The notes below the pieces were generated by a model. It was not told the origin of the DNA, did no database searches, and saw only the letters and a list, made by a program, of their open reading frames with translations. Position numbers and translations under genes: made by a program. Shown in pieces: positions 9,900 to 20,160 of a stretch of DNA of 64,000 bases; position 1 is the stretch's first letter; the number at the start of each line of letters is the position of its first letter. Source of the DNA: Mermis nigrescens (lineage: Eukaryota; Nematoda; Enoplea; Mermithida; Mermithidae). The DNA is taken from the NCBI GenBank assembly GCA_036768485.1, contig JAVLUZ010000151.1:1931330-1995329 (forward strand), written 5' to 3'.

Positions 9900-10406
9900 T
9901 TCTTGAGATTCACCAACTACAATTATCTCCAAAAATGCATAATTGTTAAAATTTGGCAAGTAAGATATCTCGAAGCGCTGAATTGGTTTTCCTGACCAAA
10001 TTTCCCTTTTTACACATTTTCTGTTGCAACATAGTTTTTATCTTCGACAGAGTGTCTTTCAATTTGAATAAAATGTTCTCGAACTACATGAGCAGAATGA
10101 TCATGCCAGAAATCTATCACAGAATAGACCTGTCAATCTCGTCTAATTTTGAATGCGCAAAATTTATTCAAGACATCATTCAACGCTTTCTGCTGTGTAA
10201 ACTGTGCTCACTATGCCAAAAACATAGAAAATTCGACATGAAATACTAATTTCAAATTTCTTAAGAATAACTAGGTAATCGTAAACATTGAATTTTGCAT
10301 TGTTTGAAAAAACGTACCTCTCCGAATAAAATTTGACTAAAATTTGCATTCATACCTATAAACATAGCCAATAAAAAATGATTTAGTTTACGTACAAAAA
10401 TGCATT
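9900..10406. other. No gene seen
   Basis: AT-rich sequence with a 98-codon frame (9953-10249) that shows no family features. It ends at the left border of the Polinton. Confidence 0.45.
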
Positions 10407-10649
10407 AGTAGTATAGCCTGCCACCCTGGGGTTACAACGTTATAATATAGTCCATGTTATAAGATAAGTGGAACTAGGTTCGGGAACTTTTTCCTGTGTT
10501 ATAGCATAGGCGGCCGTGGAAGGCAGCTGGAAAATGGGGTTAAAACGTGCGCCCTGGCTCTGAGAATGTGCGCCCTGAGGGGGTTTCCTGTGTTATAATA
10601 TAGGCGGGGTGAGGGGTGCGCCCTGAGTGCGCCCTGAGTGCGCCCTGGG

Positions 10650-11095
10650 TATTTTGACGAAAACTAGTTGTCCCTGGAGGAAGAGGTAGTTCGGGAACTT
10701 TTAAATAGTTGTCCCTAAGGAAGGCGGTAGTTCCGGAACTTTCGAAAAGTTGTCCCTGAGGGATGGGGGGCAGTTCTGGAACTTTCAAAAAGTTGTCCCT
10801 GGGAGAAGGGGTAGTTCCGGCACTTTCAAAAAGTTATCCTTGGGGGAAGGAGGTAGTTCCAGAACTTTCAAAAAGTTGTCCCTGTGGGGAAGGGGGTAGT
10901 TCGGGAACTTTCAAAAAGTTAAAGGGGTAGTTCCGAAACTTTTAAATAGTTGTCCCTAGGGGGAAGGTGGTAGTTCGGGAACTTTCAAAAAGTTGTCCCT
11001 GGGGAAGGGGGTAGTTCGGGAACTTTCAAAAAGTTGTCCCTAGAGGAAGGGGACTTCGAGAACTTTCAAAAGAGTTGTCCCAGGGGGCCACCAAC
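10650..11095 (+). repeat. Tandem array in the Polinton left end
   Basis: About ten copies of a 42-44 bp unit around GTTGTCCCTGGGGAAGG and GTAGTTCGGGAACTTTC. It is preceded by short GTGCGCCCTGA repeats (10545-10650). Subterminal tandem repeats are common in Polintons. Confidence 0.8.
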
Positions 11096-11206
11096 AAGGG
11101 TTCATTAGCACCTTCTCTTCACACTTAGGACAAGAGGGGCCGAGGTGAGGTTAACTTACACAGTATAAGGTAGGCCTATGATAGGAATAGGATAAGACAG
11201 GGGGTT

Positions 11207-11516
11207 GTGAACTACTTTGCACCACTTTACACTACTTTACACCACTACACTTTACATCATTATACACTTTGCATTACTTTACATGACTTTACGCTTTACT
11301 CTACTTTACACCACTTTACACTTTACACCATTTTACTCTTTACACCAAATACACCAGGTTACCACTTCACACCATTTTACACTTTACACCACTTTACATC
11401 ACATTACACTTTACACTACTTTACACCACTTACACTTTACACCATTTTACACTTTACACTACGTTACACCACTTTACAGTTTACACCACTTTACACCACT
11501 TTACACTATACTTTAC
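11207..11516 (+). repeat. TTTACACCAC-type tandem array
   Basis: Irregular 10-11 bp repeats of ACTTTACACC, with variants such as CATTTTACACTT. The array stops exactly where the PolB remnant begins, so it marks or caused the PolB truncation. Confidence 0.8.
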
Positions 11517-11524
11517 ATTTTTTG

Positions 11525-12388
11525 CTGCTTTTTTAGCATGAGCATAGAATGAAAGGATTTGCGCAGAGTCACAAGCGCCACCAAAGCGCTCTTTACATTG
11601 TTTTTGGAGGAAAAAAGTTTTTGCACTTGAGGCATTTTTGTAATCAGATCATAATGATGATTATTAGCAGCATGTAAATCAAGCACCTTAGCAGCCGCAG
11701 GTCCTTGAAAAAACAAAATATTATTATAATATACTTTTATTTGGAAGTCGGGCACTAGAACTTTTTGTATTTTTTCAACAGCCGCAAGACCATATTTATC
11801 TTCATTGATCTAAATATTAACCTTATGCATTAAATCTAAAGCTAGCTGTTTTGCAGAGTGTGACGTGCCCTGTCACCTTTCCGAATAGATTCCTATTTCG
11901 GGCTACAGTCCAGCCTCACGCTATTCCTGTTTCAATAGCTCTGGGTAGCGATAAATTATCATTTGATGTAATTTTGATTATATGCTCCTCCATTTCGCCA
12001 GAACTCACATCAAATTCCAGACCAGAACCTATTTGTGGTCTTCTATTAATGAGTACTACCTTAAATTCCATGTCTCCATTGAAGCAAAGCTCATTCTTCG
12101 ATTGAGCCACATTTTCTATAATACTCAAAACCTTATCAGCATTAATATACTATCACTCAGTAAATGGAACTAACACAGGCGTATTAAGGCTTGAGCTGCC
12201 TAATTTCAATGCATACCATACGGTTGGGAGGGCAGCCATGTAACATCTTGTTAATAGCATCCTCAAAAATCTGTTCAAAAATCTCAAAGGATTAGGGCAT
12301 TCAACAAAAATGCCTTGGCGGTTGTCCTAAACCTACGAACAGAAATGCTTGGGAGTTTATGTATTTCAAAGAACTGATTCAGATCCAT
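11525..12388 (-). pseudogene. polB: Protein-primed DNA polymerase B, N-terminal remnant
   Basis: Read on the minus strand from the ATG at 12388. It starts MDLNQFFEIHKLP and, across several frame changes and stops, keeps landmarks of the N-terminal region of Polinton PolB: a stretch reading FEDAINKMLHGCPPNRM, then ADKVLSIIENVAQSKNELCF with a GSGLEF later, and NNHHYDLITKMP near 11690. The exonuclease and palm (polymerase) regions, which should follow for over 2 kb, are absent; the frame runs into the TTTACACC array. The gene is divergent to the others, the usual Polinton arrangement. It cannot encode an active polymerase. Confidence 0.75.
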
Positions 12389-12440
12389 TTTAGAAGCAAA
12401 ACTATATGATATGTATATCCATATTTATAGACAAAAAATC

Positions 12441-12450
12441 TATAAATACT
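12441..12450 (+). promoter_or_regulatory. TATAAATACT box upstream of the zinc-ribbon ORF
   Basis: CTATAAATACT with its T at 12441, 39 nt before the ATG at 12480. One of a set of similar boxes before Polinton genes (13171, 15909, 16854, 17259, 18921). Confidence 0.5.
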
Positions 12451-12479
12451 AATATTTTGTTACTTAAAAAATAATAAAA

Positions 12480-12834
12480 ATGGAGGAAATTCAGGAAATC
12501 AAAGAAGCGTCCATTTCGTGGACACTGAAAGAAAGCCGTATGGGAGGTCAATAAAGCCGCCCATTGAAGCTATGGTCGAAATCTAGATAGGCCCATGTAC
12601 CCCTTGATGATTCAACTTTGTTATATTTGCCAAAAAGCATCTTGTGTACGGGAATTTTCCGAAACTAACGGGGGTCTATGGTACATTAATATTCAGATGT
12701 GCCCTAGATGTGGGGAATATAATAGAGCAGCGCAGGAGGCTGGAACTGAAGTGCTCAAACAGTGTGCAGCAGAAGCAGCCGAAGAACTGAGAGCTAAATA
12801 TGAACCCACTAGCGTAATTTCAATAATCTCTTAA
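12480..12834 (+). pseudogene. Small zinc-ribbon-like Polinton ORF
   Basis: It begins MEEIQEIKEASISW at 12480 and continues after a frame change as a 79-codon frame from 12595. Two CxxC pairs (CYIC and CPRC, about 25 residues apart) suggest a single zinc ribbon; an Ala/Glu-rich helix follows. It sits between PolB and the integrase. I do not recognise the family. A DNA- or transcription-related role would be a guess. Confidence 0.45.
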
Positions 12835-12838
12835 AAAC

Positions 12839-13162
12839 ATGGATTCCCCAGAGACTCACCTACCAGCAATTTATCCTTAAACTTGTTGAAAAAGCCTGTA
12901 AATGGTTTGTGACGAATCGTGATGTTAATAGTATAGGAGCGTTTTCTGGAGAATTGTTAGTGATGAGTTCAAGAAGCAGAGAAGAGAAGAGCTCAAACGC
13001 GACGCATTTCGGCAGTTTGCATTGGACTTGAAAGATTATATTCTGGAAAAGAAAATGGAACAGCTGTTCAGCCTATGGCAACAGTTCACTTCAAACGGCA
13101 AGAATATGTTTGAAAATATGTACGATAATTGTATTTGGTACAACATAAACTATCTGATATAG
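12839..13162 (+). pseudogene. Unrecognised helical Polinton ORF
   Basis: It begins MDSPETHLPAIYP at 12839 and is readable through about three frames. Segments such as LKRDAFRQFALDLKDYILE and MEQLFSLWQQFTSNG look like a charged helical protein. It ends about 40 nt before the integrase ATG. No family is recognised. Confidence 0.35.
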
Positions 13163-13170
13163 CTCCTCTT

Positions 13171-13180
13171 TATAAATATT
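13171..13180 (+). promoter_or_regulatory. TATAAATATT box upstream of the integrase
   Basis: TATAAATATT begins 30 nt before the integrase ATG at 13201; it is a one-base variant of the TATAAATACT set. Confidence 0.5.
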
Positions 13181-13200
13181 AATGTAATTTTCTCATAAAA

Positions 13201-14265
13201 ATGGACAAAAAATTGAAAAAATTGTATGACGATACTAAACTGGGGTACTCGGTGTAAGTCAGCTGTACCTCAAGAGCCAAAAAACTATTTCAAAATCAAA
13301 AATAAAACAATGGTTAGAAAAGCAACCATCATATACTTTGCATAGACCATTGAGAAAAAGTATGTAAGGAATAAGGTGCTTGTGAGTGCTATTGGTGAGC
13401 AGTGGCAAGCTAATCTGGTTGATCTCCAATCACTATCTCAGCATAATGATGGGTACAAGTTACTTATTAAACTGTATAGACATTTTCGCAAGATACTCAT
13501 GGGTCTATACCCTTAAAAGCAAATTTTCTAATGATATTGTTGAAGCTTCTCAAAAAATCTTTAAAGATCAAAAAACCGTATAAATTATACAGACTGATGC
13601 AGGAAAAGAATTCATGAATAAAGAGTTTCAGAAATTTTTAAAATCTGAATCTGTCGACTTTTTTGTTACTAAAAGCGAAATGAAAGCATTGGTAGTAGAA
13701 CGGTTTAATCACACGTTAAAAGAAAAAATGTGGCGGTTGCTTCACTAAAAAGAATACATAGGTACATTGACGTACATTGACATACATTGACATACATTGG
13801 CAATCTCATGTATAATTATAATCATTCTATGCATAGAACTAGAGGTACATTTCCAGCAGAACGTTACGCCAAAACGAGCAAGAAATTTTAAATAAAGCCT
13901 TTCGCATTACAAAAAAGATGCAGTATTTAAGTTTAATGTTGGCGATAAAGATACGTCTGAGTAAAGTTAAGCGCACTTCTGAAAAAGAATACTCGCCTAA
14001 TTGGACAGAAGAATTTTTCATCGTTAAAGAGGATACGCTAGAACACCACCAGTGTATAGTTTAGAAGACCAAATGGGTGAAACATTAAAAGGTATTTTCT
14101 ACGAACCAAGAACTGCAAAAAATTGACGTTTTAACTGAAGATATATTCATTGTTGAAAAAATTCTCAAAACTCGAAAACGCGCCAACAAAACTGATTATT
14201 TAGTTTGATGGAGAGGTTACCCATCAAGTTTGATTCTTGGGTCCCTGATCTGTTAAACGTATAAA
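13201..14265 (+). pseudogene. int: Polinton retroviral-type integrase with C-terminal chromodomain
   Basis: It starts MDKKLKKLYDDTKLGYSV, the usual opening of Polinton integrases, and then QPSYTLHRPLRK before the catalytic core. The core keeps the first catalytic Asp in LLNCIDIFARYSWVYTLKSK (about 13465-13525), the second in IIQTDAGKEFMNKEFQKF (near 13590) and a region around VVERFNHTLKEKMW (near 13700) holding the Glu. A chromodomain follows at 14110-14260 (IFIVEKILKTRKR, WRGYPS, DSWVPDLL). Stops and frameshifts break it in at least five places. It would integrate the element; here it is dead. Confidence 0.85.
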
Positions 14266-14516
14266 TGGTAATTTTCAATCTGATTTTGAAACAGGAAAAT
14301 GGAGGCTGGTCATTGTTTCTTCAAGCATATTGCAAAATGCCTACTTTTCTGATACGCTATTTTGATCTTTTCAAGCTTTATTAGGAAACGCTTAGAAAAA
14401 GGCGACATGTGCACCTTGTCCACTTTACTGCCAGTATTTAAGCCCCAAGGCTGAATTTTATCCTGCTAATCTTTATGCAAAAAGCGTTTATGATCATATT
14501 TCTTCATCTAAAAAGC

Positions 14517-14705
14517 GCAAATTTTTTGTAAAATTTGGAAAATTTCTTGCAAAGTTTGGAAAATTTTTGTAAAAATTTCTTGCGGAGTTTGGAATCAATT
14601 TTATATGCTTCAGGAGAGCAAATTTGTAGACTTTAGAAAATTTCTTGCAGGCTTTGGAAAATTTCTTGTAAAGTTTGAAAAATTTCTTGCTAAAATTGAA
14701 AAATT
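14517..14705 (+). repeat. 20-21 bp minisatellite with AAAGTTTGG core
   Basis: About nine degenerate copies of TTTCTTGCAAAGTTTGGAAAA between the integrase and ATPase genes. The core resembles the arrays of the giant foldback at 26.7, 27.7, 30.6 and 31.5 kb. Confidence 0.75.
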
Positions 14706-15291
14706 TTTGCAATAAATGAAACTTTAGTTCATTCAATTTGGCATTGCTCAAGCATTAATTCAACTATTTTATGTGCTATATGCAATTTATGTTTCTCTTT
14801 TTGCACCAGTGAGAATCATTTTCCGCTTGTAAACAGTAAAAAACGTTACATTTCTGAATTTATATATTAAGCCGGGAAAGAGTTCTACTGCATACATGCA
14901 TTTTCTTTTAACCAACTCATAAAAAATTTGCAAAGATTTCTGCGAAATCCCAAATCAGCAGAGCCTACAAACAGCTGACAGCTGTATTTTTAGGTAACAG
15001 GCTTGTGCATTTATTAGCTCTATGAAATGTTTCATTGCATTTTCGCCATATTTAACTTTTTTAGCTCCTACGCATACAATTTTATCTAACTTGAATATTA
15101 ATAATGTAGAATGAGGTGGTCGATATATGATACCTGGAAATTTCTGAGGTTATATTGTGCAGCATTTGGTAATTTTGCATATATCTCATCTAGATCAAGT
15201 GTGTCTTTAAGTGCTGCAGTAAGCACTATGTTCTGAATAGTAACCATTTTCTATATATACACACCTGTTTCTTAATACATGTTTATAAACC
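14706..15291. other. Polinton intergenic stretch
   Basis: No recognisable gene. It ends at the ATPase start codon, preceded by a CTATATATAC box at 15251. Confidence 0.4.
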
Positions 15292-15906
15292 ATGATTTTT
15301 CAACACCCTTTTACTCGCCTTGTTTCTGGGCCAACAAAGTCTGGCAAGACAACTTTTGTCAGGCAATTATTAGAAAACAATGCACACTTGATTGATACAA
15401 AAATCAAAAAGATTTAGGTGGTACTTTGCCGAAAATCAGCCGCTTTAAAGGGAAATGCAAGATGTTTCATTTATAGAAGGGCTTCCAGATTTTAGTTATT
15501 TTAAAAAGTTTAGTCCAATGCCGCAACTTTTGATATTTGATGATCTAATGCAAGAGAGCAAGGGTAATGTTTAAATTGTACAGCTTTGCACAAGGAGGTG
15601 TCATCATTGGAATATTAGCATCATTCACATTGTTCAAAATGTGTTCTTTGAAGGCCTCAGAACTTCACGCATAAACTCTGATTATATAGTTTTATTTAAA
15701 AACCCTGCCGCCAATCAATTACAGTCACAAATTTTTGTCTCACCAACTTTATCCAACAAATTCCAAATATTTCCTAGAAGCTTATTCGGATGCTACCACT
15801 CCAGCCACATGGCTATCTCTTGATAGATCTCACCCAAAATGCTAGAGATGAATTAAGACTTAAAACAAACATATTTAGCAAGCATCTGACTGTTTATGTA
15901 AAAAAA
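15292..15906 (+). pseudogene. Polinton genome-packaging ATPase
   Basis: The N-terminus MIFQHPFTRLVSGPTKSGKT contains an intact Walker A motif (GPTKSGKT). Walker B reads LLIFDDLM near 15530. The C-terminal part keeps ELRLKTNIFSKHLTVYV (about 15850-15900), typical of the end of this family. These are the FtsK/HerA-type, adenovirus-IVa2-like ATPases of Polintons, thought to pump DNA into capsids. At least four frame changes or stops interrupt it. The TATA-like box of the next gene overlaps its 3' end. Confidence 0.85.
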
Positions 15907-15908
15907 TC

Positions 15909-15918
15909 TATAAATACT
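15909..15918 (+). promoter_or_regulatory. TATAAATACT box upstream of the small hydrophobic-tail ORF
   Basis: CTATAAATACT, 35 nt before the ATG at 15944. A second TATAAATACT at 16025 lies inside that gene. Confidence 0.5.
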
Positions 15919-15943
15919 AATAATGATGGCGTAACCAATAAAA

Positions 15944-16294
15944 ATGGGTAAAGAACGATTAAAACGCAATATTGTGTGCTTACACCTTCTGAGTCAAGCA
16001 AAGAAAACCTCAGAGGGAGTCAATTATAAATACTGCCAGTAAAGATCAAATTCTTTGTCTCTGTGACTGTGCAAGCAATTTTTGAATGATAATATTCCTT
16101 TTTCCGAAAAAGATATTTACGAAAATTGGAGATATCAAAATCAAATGAGACGTCTGGCAAATAACAAACAAATCAGTACAAAAAAAAGAAAAAATATTAT
16201 AGTACAGGACGGTGGTTTTCTTCCTCTTTTGTTAACTCCGATACTTACAATTGAAGGCAGTCTTTCAGCTGATGCAATCACAGGTAGAAAATGA
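15944..16294 (+). pseudogene. Small Polinton protein with GGFL hydrophobic tail
   Basis: It starts MGKERLKRNIVCLHLLSQAKK and, after frame changes, reads LCLCDCASNF, then NDNIPFSEKDIYENW and a clean 70-codon tail (16082-16294). The tail has a basic patch KKRKNIIVQDGG followed by FLPLLLTPIL. This order is that of a small protein found next to capsid genes in many Polintons and related adintovirus-like elements, sometimes likened to adenovirus core or membrane-active minor proteins. The function is inferred from family and context only. Confidence 0.65.
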
Positions 16295-16797
16295 AACATA
16301 CTGAAAAAATGATTCTTATATCCGCTGAAATCAGCGAGCGGACTAAACCTATTGATGTTGTTCTAGAGTCCTGGGATAATGAGATGCAGAAAGTATTGAG
16401 CAGCAAAAATATACCATCTGATTTAAAACTATAAAATACAATCAGATATTTGGCAAATTTAAGTGATTGCATGAACAGAAACAGGAACCGTACAAAGCCA
16501 ATATAATTGAACATACAAGTGATGTACTTAGCAATGATGAAATACTAACTGCTATGCCAAAAAATCAAATTCCAAAAGGCTAAAATGCTTCTCCACTATA
16601 TTCGTGCAAACCCTTTTATTGAAATAGAGTCTGATGTTGAGCTTGTTATAGATACGCAAAAAATTGAAGGCTCAAACATTATAGATTTAGTTAATGATTT
16701 AGCACATGAGCGTAAGAAACTAAGCAGACATCCTGGTACAAAGGAATTGCTAGAAAGTGTTGAACCGCACAAATGTCCCACTAGCAAGTATTGGTAG
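16291..16797 (+). pseudogene. Conserved Polinton ORF (MKHT.. GSNIIDLVNDL family)
   Basis: The start MKHTEKMILISAEI overlaps the end of the preceding ORF. The middle has one stop and a shift; the second half is a clean frame from 16585 with the landmarks ELVIDTQKIEGSNIIDLVND and RHPGTKELL. I recognise this as a protein that recurs in invertebrate Polintons beside the capsid genes. Its role is not established; a virion-associated role is likely from position. Confidence 0.6.
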
Positions 16798-16853
16798 TAG
16801 ACAAAGTAGGGAAATTTTTGCCGCAGGTGATGACTTTGACTGAGACAAAAGTC

Positions 16854-16863
16854 TATAAATACC
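16854..16863 (+). promoter_or_regulatory. TATAAATACC box upstream of the minor-capsid-like ORF
   Basis: CTATAAATACC, 45 nt before the ATG at 16899. Confidence 0.5.
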
Positions 16864-16898
16864 TTCTGTGTTTCAATTTTTTAGAAATAATTACAAAG

Positions 16899-17220
16899 AT
16901 GCATGTTCAATTTACTCCCGACAATTACAACATTTGGCTGGAATATTATACAAGGCAGGCTGCCCAAACTGGTTATGGGTTGGATGGGTTTAAAGGCATC
17001 CCATACCAGCGGGGCGTTGGTCTTAGCAACTTTTTCCGCTTCCTATTCCAGAATGGCCATCCCTGTTTTGCAATCAATTGGTAAACATGTTGGAAAGCAT
17101 GCTTTAGTTGCAGGTTCCAATATAGCATCCGATTGGGCCCAGGGAAAACCTCTTTTTGAGTCTAGTAAAAAGAATTCGAAAGCTGCCCAACTTTTTGATG
17201 AAGCCTCTCATGCCCTATAA
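16899..17220 (+). pseudogene. Polinton minor capsid-like protein
   Basis: The ATG at 16899 opens MHVQFTPDNYNIWLEYYTRQ. The Polinton landmark PYQRGVGLSNFF follows near 17005-17040. One frame change near 17040 then gives a basic, Ala-rich helical second half (VLQSIGKHVGKHALVAGSNI) up to 17220. Proteins with this QRG-G-L-FF and GKxxGKxAL pattern accompany the major capsid protein in many Polintons and have been compared with adenovirus pVI-like minor proteins. Only one frameshift is evident. Confidence 0.65.
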
Positions 17221-17258
17221 CATCAGCAAGGAGAGGGTCTTGGTAGTCGCCCAAATTC

Positions 17259-17268
17259 TATAAATACT
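17259..17268 (+). promoter_or_regulatory. TATAAATACT box upstream of the major capsid gene
   Basis: CTATAAATACT, 38 nt before the capsid ATG at 17297. Confidence 0.55.
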
Positions 17269-17296
17269 GATGCACTTGATGCGTTTTCTAAAAAAC

Positions 17297-18533
17297 ATGG
17301 CTCTCATAGATGTAGAATCTATTCCAAGTACTGAAACTGAGTTGGACCTTTTCACAGTCCCTCCTACCCAAGTGGTAGTAAAGCGTGGCTTTTGGCATGA
17401 AATTCAACCTACAAATCCTAAAACCAATGAGGGGCCCTATGAATTTAGAGTACCTCCTGCGCATTATATTCAGCTCAATAAAAACTACATTTTCCTTTTG
17501 AGAATCAAAAATCAGTTGTTGCTGCTGAGCAGCAGTGCCTGACTTATGCGCCTATCAAATACTATGGTAACACCTTCAAGCAAATGCAAATACTTTTAGG
17601 AAGCAAATTAGTTTTTGACAGCTCTGATAAATATGCATATGGTCATATTACAAAACTGAATTATATTATGAACAATGCCAAACATTCTGCCTAATCTATA
17701 CTATGAGGAATGAAGCATTAAAAAAAACGTTCAAAGAAGTTCAGATGAAAATGTTGTGGAAGTTGCAGTCCTGCACATTGACATGTTCTTGCAAGACAGA
17801 TATTTAGTTAATTTTACTGATTTCCGCCTAAATTACACAGAAATAATAATGTGTTTGTTTTACAGTGCTTGAAGGATGTCAACCTTGACTTAAAAGTCTC
17901 CCAAATGAAATTTTTTATTCATAAAGTTGAGGTTTTAGACACTGTGAATTTAAAACCTTGATCAAACAATGCTTTCGTATGCAATAATATCCCATTAGAC
18001 GTGTTGGCATGACTAATTTACACATTTCAAATCCAGTGAGAAAAACGCCCAATTATACATTGTTTACTGGTCAGCTGCCTAAACGTATAGGGTGGCCTGT
18101 GTTGAAGGCAGTGCTTATCGAGGCAACTTGGCAAATCACCTTTCAACTTCAAACCGTTCAGCATAAATGATGTAAAATCAACGTGTTGCGATATAACATA
18201 TCCTGCTTACCCACTCAGCATTTCATTTGAACATGAGAGGTACTTGCAAGCCTATACTCAGATGTTTGATGCATTAGATATTGGGCACAAGGGTAATTCT
18301 ATTAGCAGAGAAGATTTCTAAAAACAAGTAACTGCTCCTTTGTGTTCAATTTGACCCCTGATGCAGATGATGGAGGACACTGGGACCTAGTTCGTGAAGG
18401 AACAACGAGCATCACTGCTAGGTTTTCTGAAAATTTGCCCGATTCTGGCATTGAAATCGTATATATGCTGAATTTGATAAATTTAATAATGATTGATAAA
18501 AATCGAAACACATTCCATGACAATGATGCATAA
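17297..18533 (+). pseudogene. mcp: Polinton major capsid protein (double jelly-roll)
   Basis: The N-terminus ETELDLFTVPPTQVVV, followed by YEFRVPPAHYIQLNKNYIF, is the classic start of Polinton major capsid proteins. The C-terminus, a clean frame from about 18340 to the stop at 18531, has FNLTPDADDGGHWDLVREG, RFSENLPDSG and IDKNRN, again diagnostic. The middle (17540-18330) is readable only by switching frames many times; pieces such as FEHERYLQAYTQMFDALDI and HKGNSISREDF remain. It would form the capsid shell; this copy cannot. The protease gene begins 3 nt after its stop. Confidence 0.85.
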
Positions 18534-18535
18534 AC

Positions 18536-18885
18536 ATGAACACTATTGAAATATTCAAAATTCTAAGCCATTATAATATATTAGCAAGCGTTTTCCCCAT
18601 AGATCTTCTGCCACCTATAAAAATTTACCCTGCAGCTCTGGTTGTAAAATTTGGACTCCAATAAGGAGAACCAGGATCACATTGGGTCGCAATTTATTTC
18701 CCGAAATAGAAGCATTGCGACCATTTTGACAGCTATGGGCTATAACCGTATGCAATTACATCAATACATTTCTGATAATGCGCTCTCACTTACATACAAT
18801 AATGTGCACGTGCAAGGCTTTTTCAATTAGCTTTAATTATATATTGTATATACTTTTTAGTCTGCATGAGCCAAGGCATAAGTTT
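18536..18885 (+). pseudogene. Polinton adenovirus-type cysteine protease
   Basis: It starts MNTIEIFKILSHYNILASVF and keeps YPAALVVKF, GSHWVAIYFP (catalytic His) and HFDSYG (catalytic Asp). The C-terminal segment reads YCIYFLVCMSQGISF in another frame; just before it, where the family has its nucleophilic Cys in a CGxYC-like motif, the readable residues are hydrophobic, so the nucleophile appears lost. The family processes capsid proteins during maturation. It lies directly after the capsid gene, suggesting one transcript. Confidence 0.75.
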
Positions 18886-18920
18886 CACAAACATTTATGT
18901 CTATGCTCAGTAAAAAAATT

Positions 18921-18930
18921 AATAAATACT
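18921..18930 (+). promoter_or_regulatory. AATAAATACT box upstream of the PFEFG ORF
   Basis: AATAAATACT, a one-base variant of the box, 32 nt before the ATG at 18953. Confidence 0.4.
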
Positions 18931-18952
18931 TCAATAAAATAGAATTATAAAC

Positions 18953-19716
18953 ATGGATACTAAACAGTTTTACATAACGCTTCGACAATTCACAAAAAAA
19001 CAAATACTGTGGCCACATTTGTTACCAATCTATGCCTAAATTAAAATCGCATTAACTGGTGACTGGGATGTAGGGTTAACTGGAAAATTTATGCAAAATA
19101 CATGGCACAATGTTGCCGAGGAGCAGAATATGATACAATTTTATAATTTTAGTAATGTTTGAATAAAAGTAACATTCCTCGAGCAAGATATCTAAATATA
19201 CATGATCTTGTTAAAACGATCTGTGAGGAATAAAAATGCTTACTTTGAAAAAAATTTGAATGCATGCAATATTTTGGTATAAAGTATGATGAAAATAGAA
19301 AATTTTGTCACTTAAAATCAATACTGAATATATTCAAGTATAAGCTGACAAAGCATTTAATGTATATGCTAGAATTTCTAAAAAGTCAGCTTAGCGATAT
19401 AAAATTATACTGTCTTTAAATTAATCATAGCCACTATCTTTCTCCTGATATGCTGGGTGGAATGCATAATTTTTGTGTATTGCGATATAGTTGAACCTCA
19501 AATAGTTGGAGATGTTTTTGCACCGCTTCTGCAGGTTGTGAATATAGAATGAAAATATATGGATATTGTTAATCATGCATATATTAGTCCACATTATATA
19601 CCTGTGCTGAAAAATCATTCAATACCATTGAAGTGAACATTAAAAGTGAACAAGATAAACCTGTGCCTTTTGAATTTGGCGAGACTATAGCAAAATTGCA
19701 GTTTAGACGCCAGTAG
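18953..19716 (+). pseudogene. Conserved Polinton structural-type ORF (PFEFG family)
   Basis: The start MDTKQFYITLRQFTKKQ is followed by TGDWDVGL and WHNVAEEQN, then, after decay, by FVYCDIVEPQIVGDVFAPLL near 19475-19530, SPHYIPVLKN, and KPVPFEFGETIAKLQFRRQ up to the stop at 19714. These landmarks belong to a protein seen in most invertebrate Polintons. Its function is unknown; its conservation with the capsid block suggests a virion or spike-associated protein. Several frameshifts are present. Confidence 0.7.
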
Positions 19717-19752
19717 GTTATGAATACAAATCAGTGATCAGAAAATATAAAT

Positions 19753-20160
19753 ATGATTTTCTTGCTAGTGGTTTTACATTTTACATACGGGGTTGACGCA
19801 TACTGTGATCATTATGCGAATGAGTCCATGGTAGTGTGTCATAATTTAGCAGACTATAATAGGCTTCCAAGATCATTCCAAAACATGATTTTGAGAGACA
19901 GCTGTGATTTTCAAGTTTCCAATTGGAAAAATTTGACAATATGCTTACCAAAACTTGATTCTTTGAAATTTTTGCCTGAATGTAAGAGCTGTTTGAAAAT
20001 TGGTGAGCATTTTAATAGAATAAAAATTGAAGGCAGGTGTTTGGAAAGTGATATAAAATGCAGACATAGAGAAGATTTGAAGATCATTTCAAATGAGATT
20101 TTGAGTTGTATTGCAATGTTATGCACTCTAACCATCCTTTACATTATTTGCTTTATTTAA
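19753..20160 (+). CDS. Intact small secreted/type I membrane protein, Polinton cargo
   Basis: This 135-codon frame is unbroken. An N-terminal signal peptide (MIFLLVVLHFTYGVDAYC) is followed by about 90 residues with eight cysteines and NES/NLT sequons, and a C-terminal membrane segment (ILSCIAMLCTLTILYIICFI) that runs to the stop. The CHNLADYNRLP and LKFLPEC segments faintly recall capped leucine-rich repeats, but I would not assign that fold. It lies between the last conserved Polinton gene and the right terminal region. It is the only undamaged frame in the element. Function unknown. Confidence 0.55.
   Translation: MIFLLVVLHFTYGVDAYCDHYANESMVVCHNLADYNRLPRSFQNMILRDSCDFQVSNWKNLTICLPKLDSLKFLPECKSCLKIGEHFNRIKIEGRCLESDIKCRHREDLKIISNEILSCIAMLCTLTILYIICFI

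Noticed and set aside
10540..11552. Frames in the Polinton left-end arrays
   Set aside because: Products of tandem repeats, open in several frames at once.
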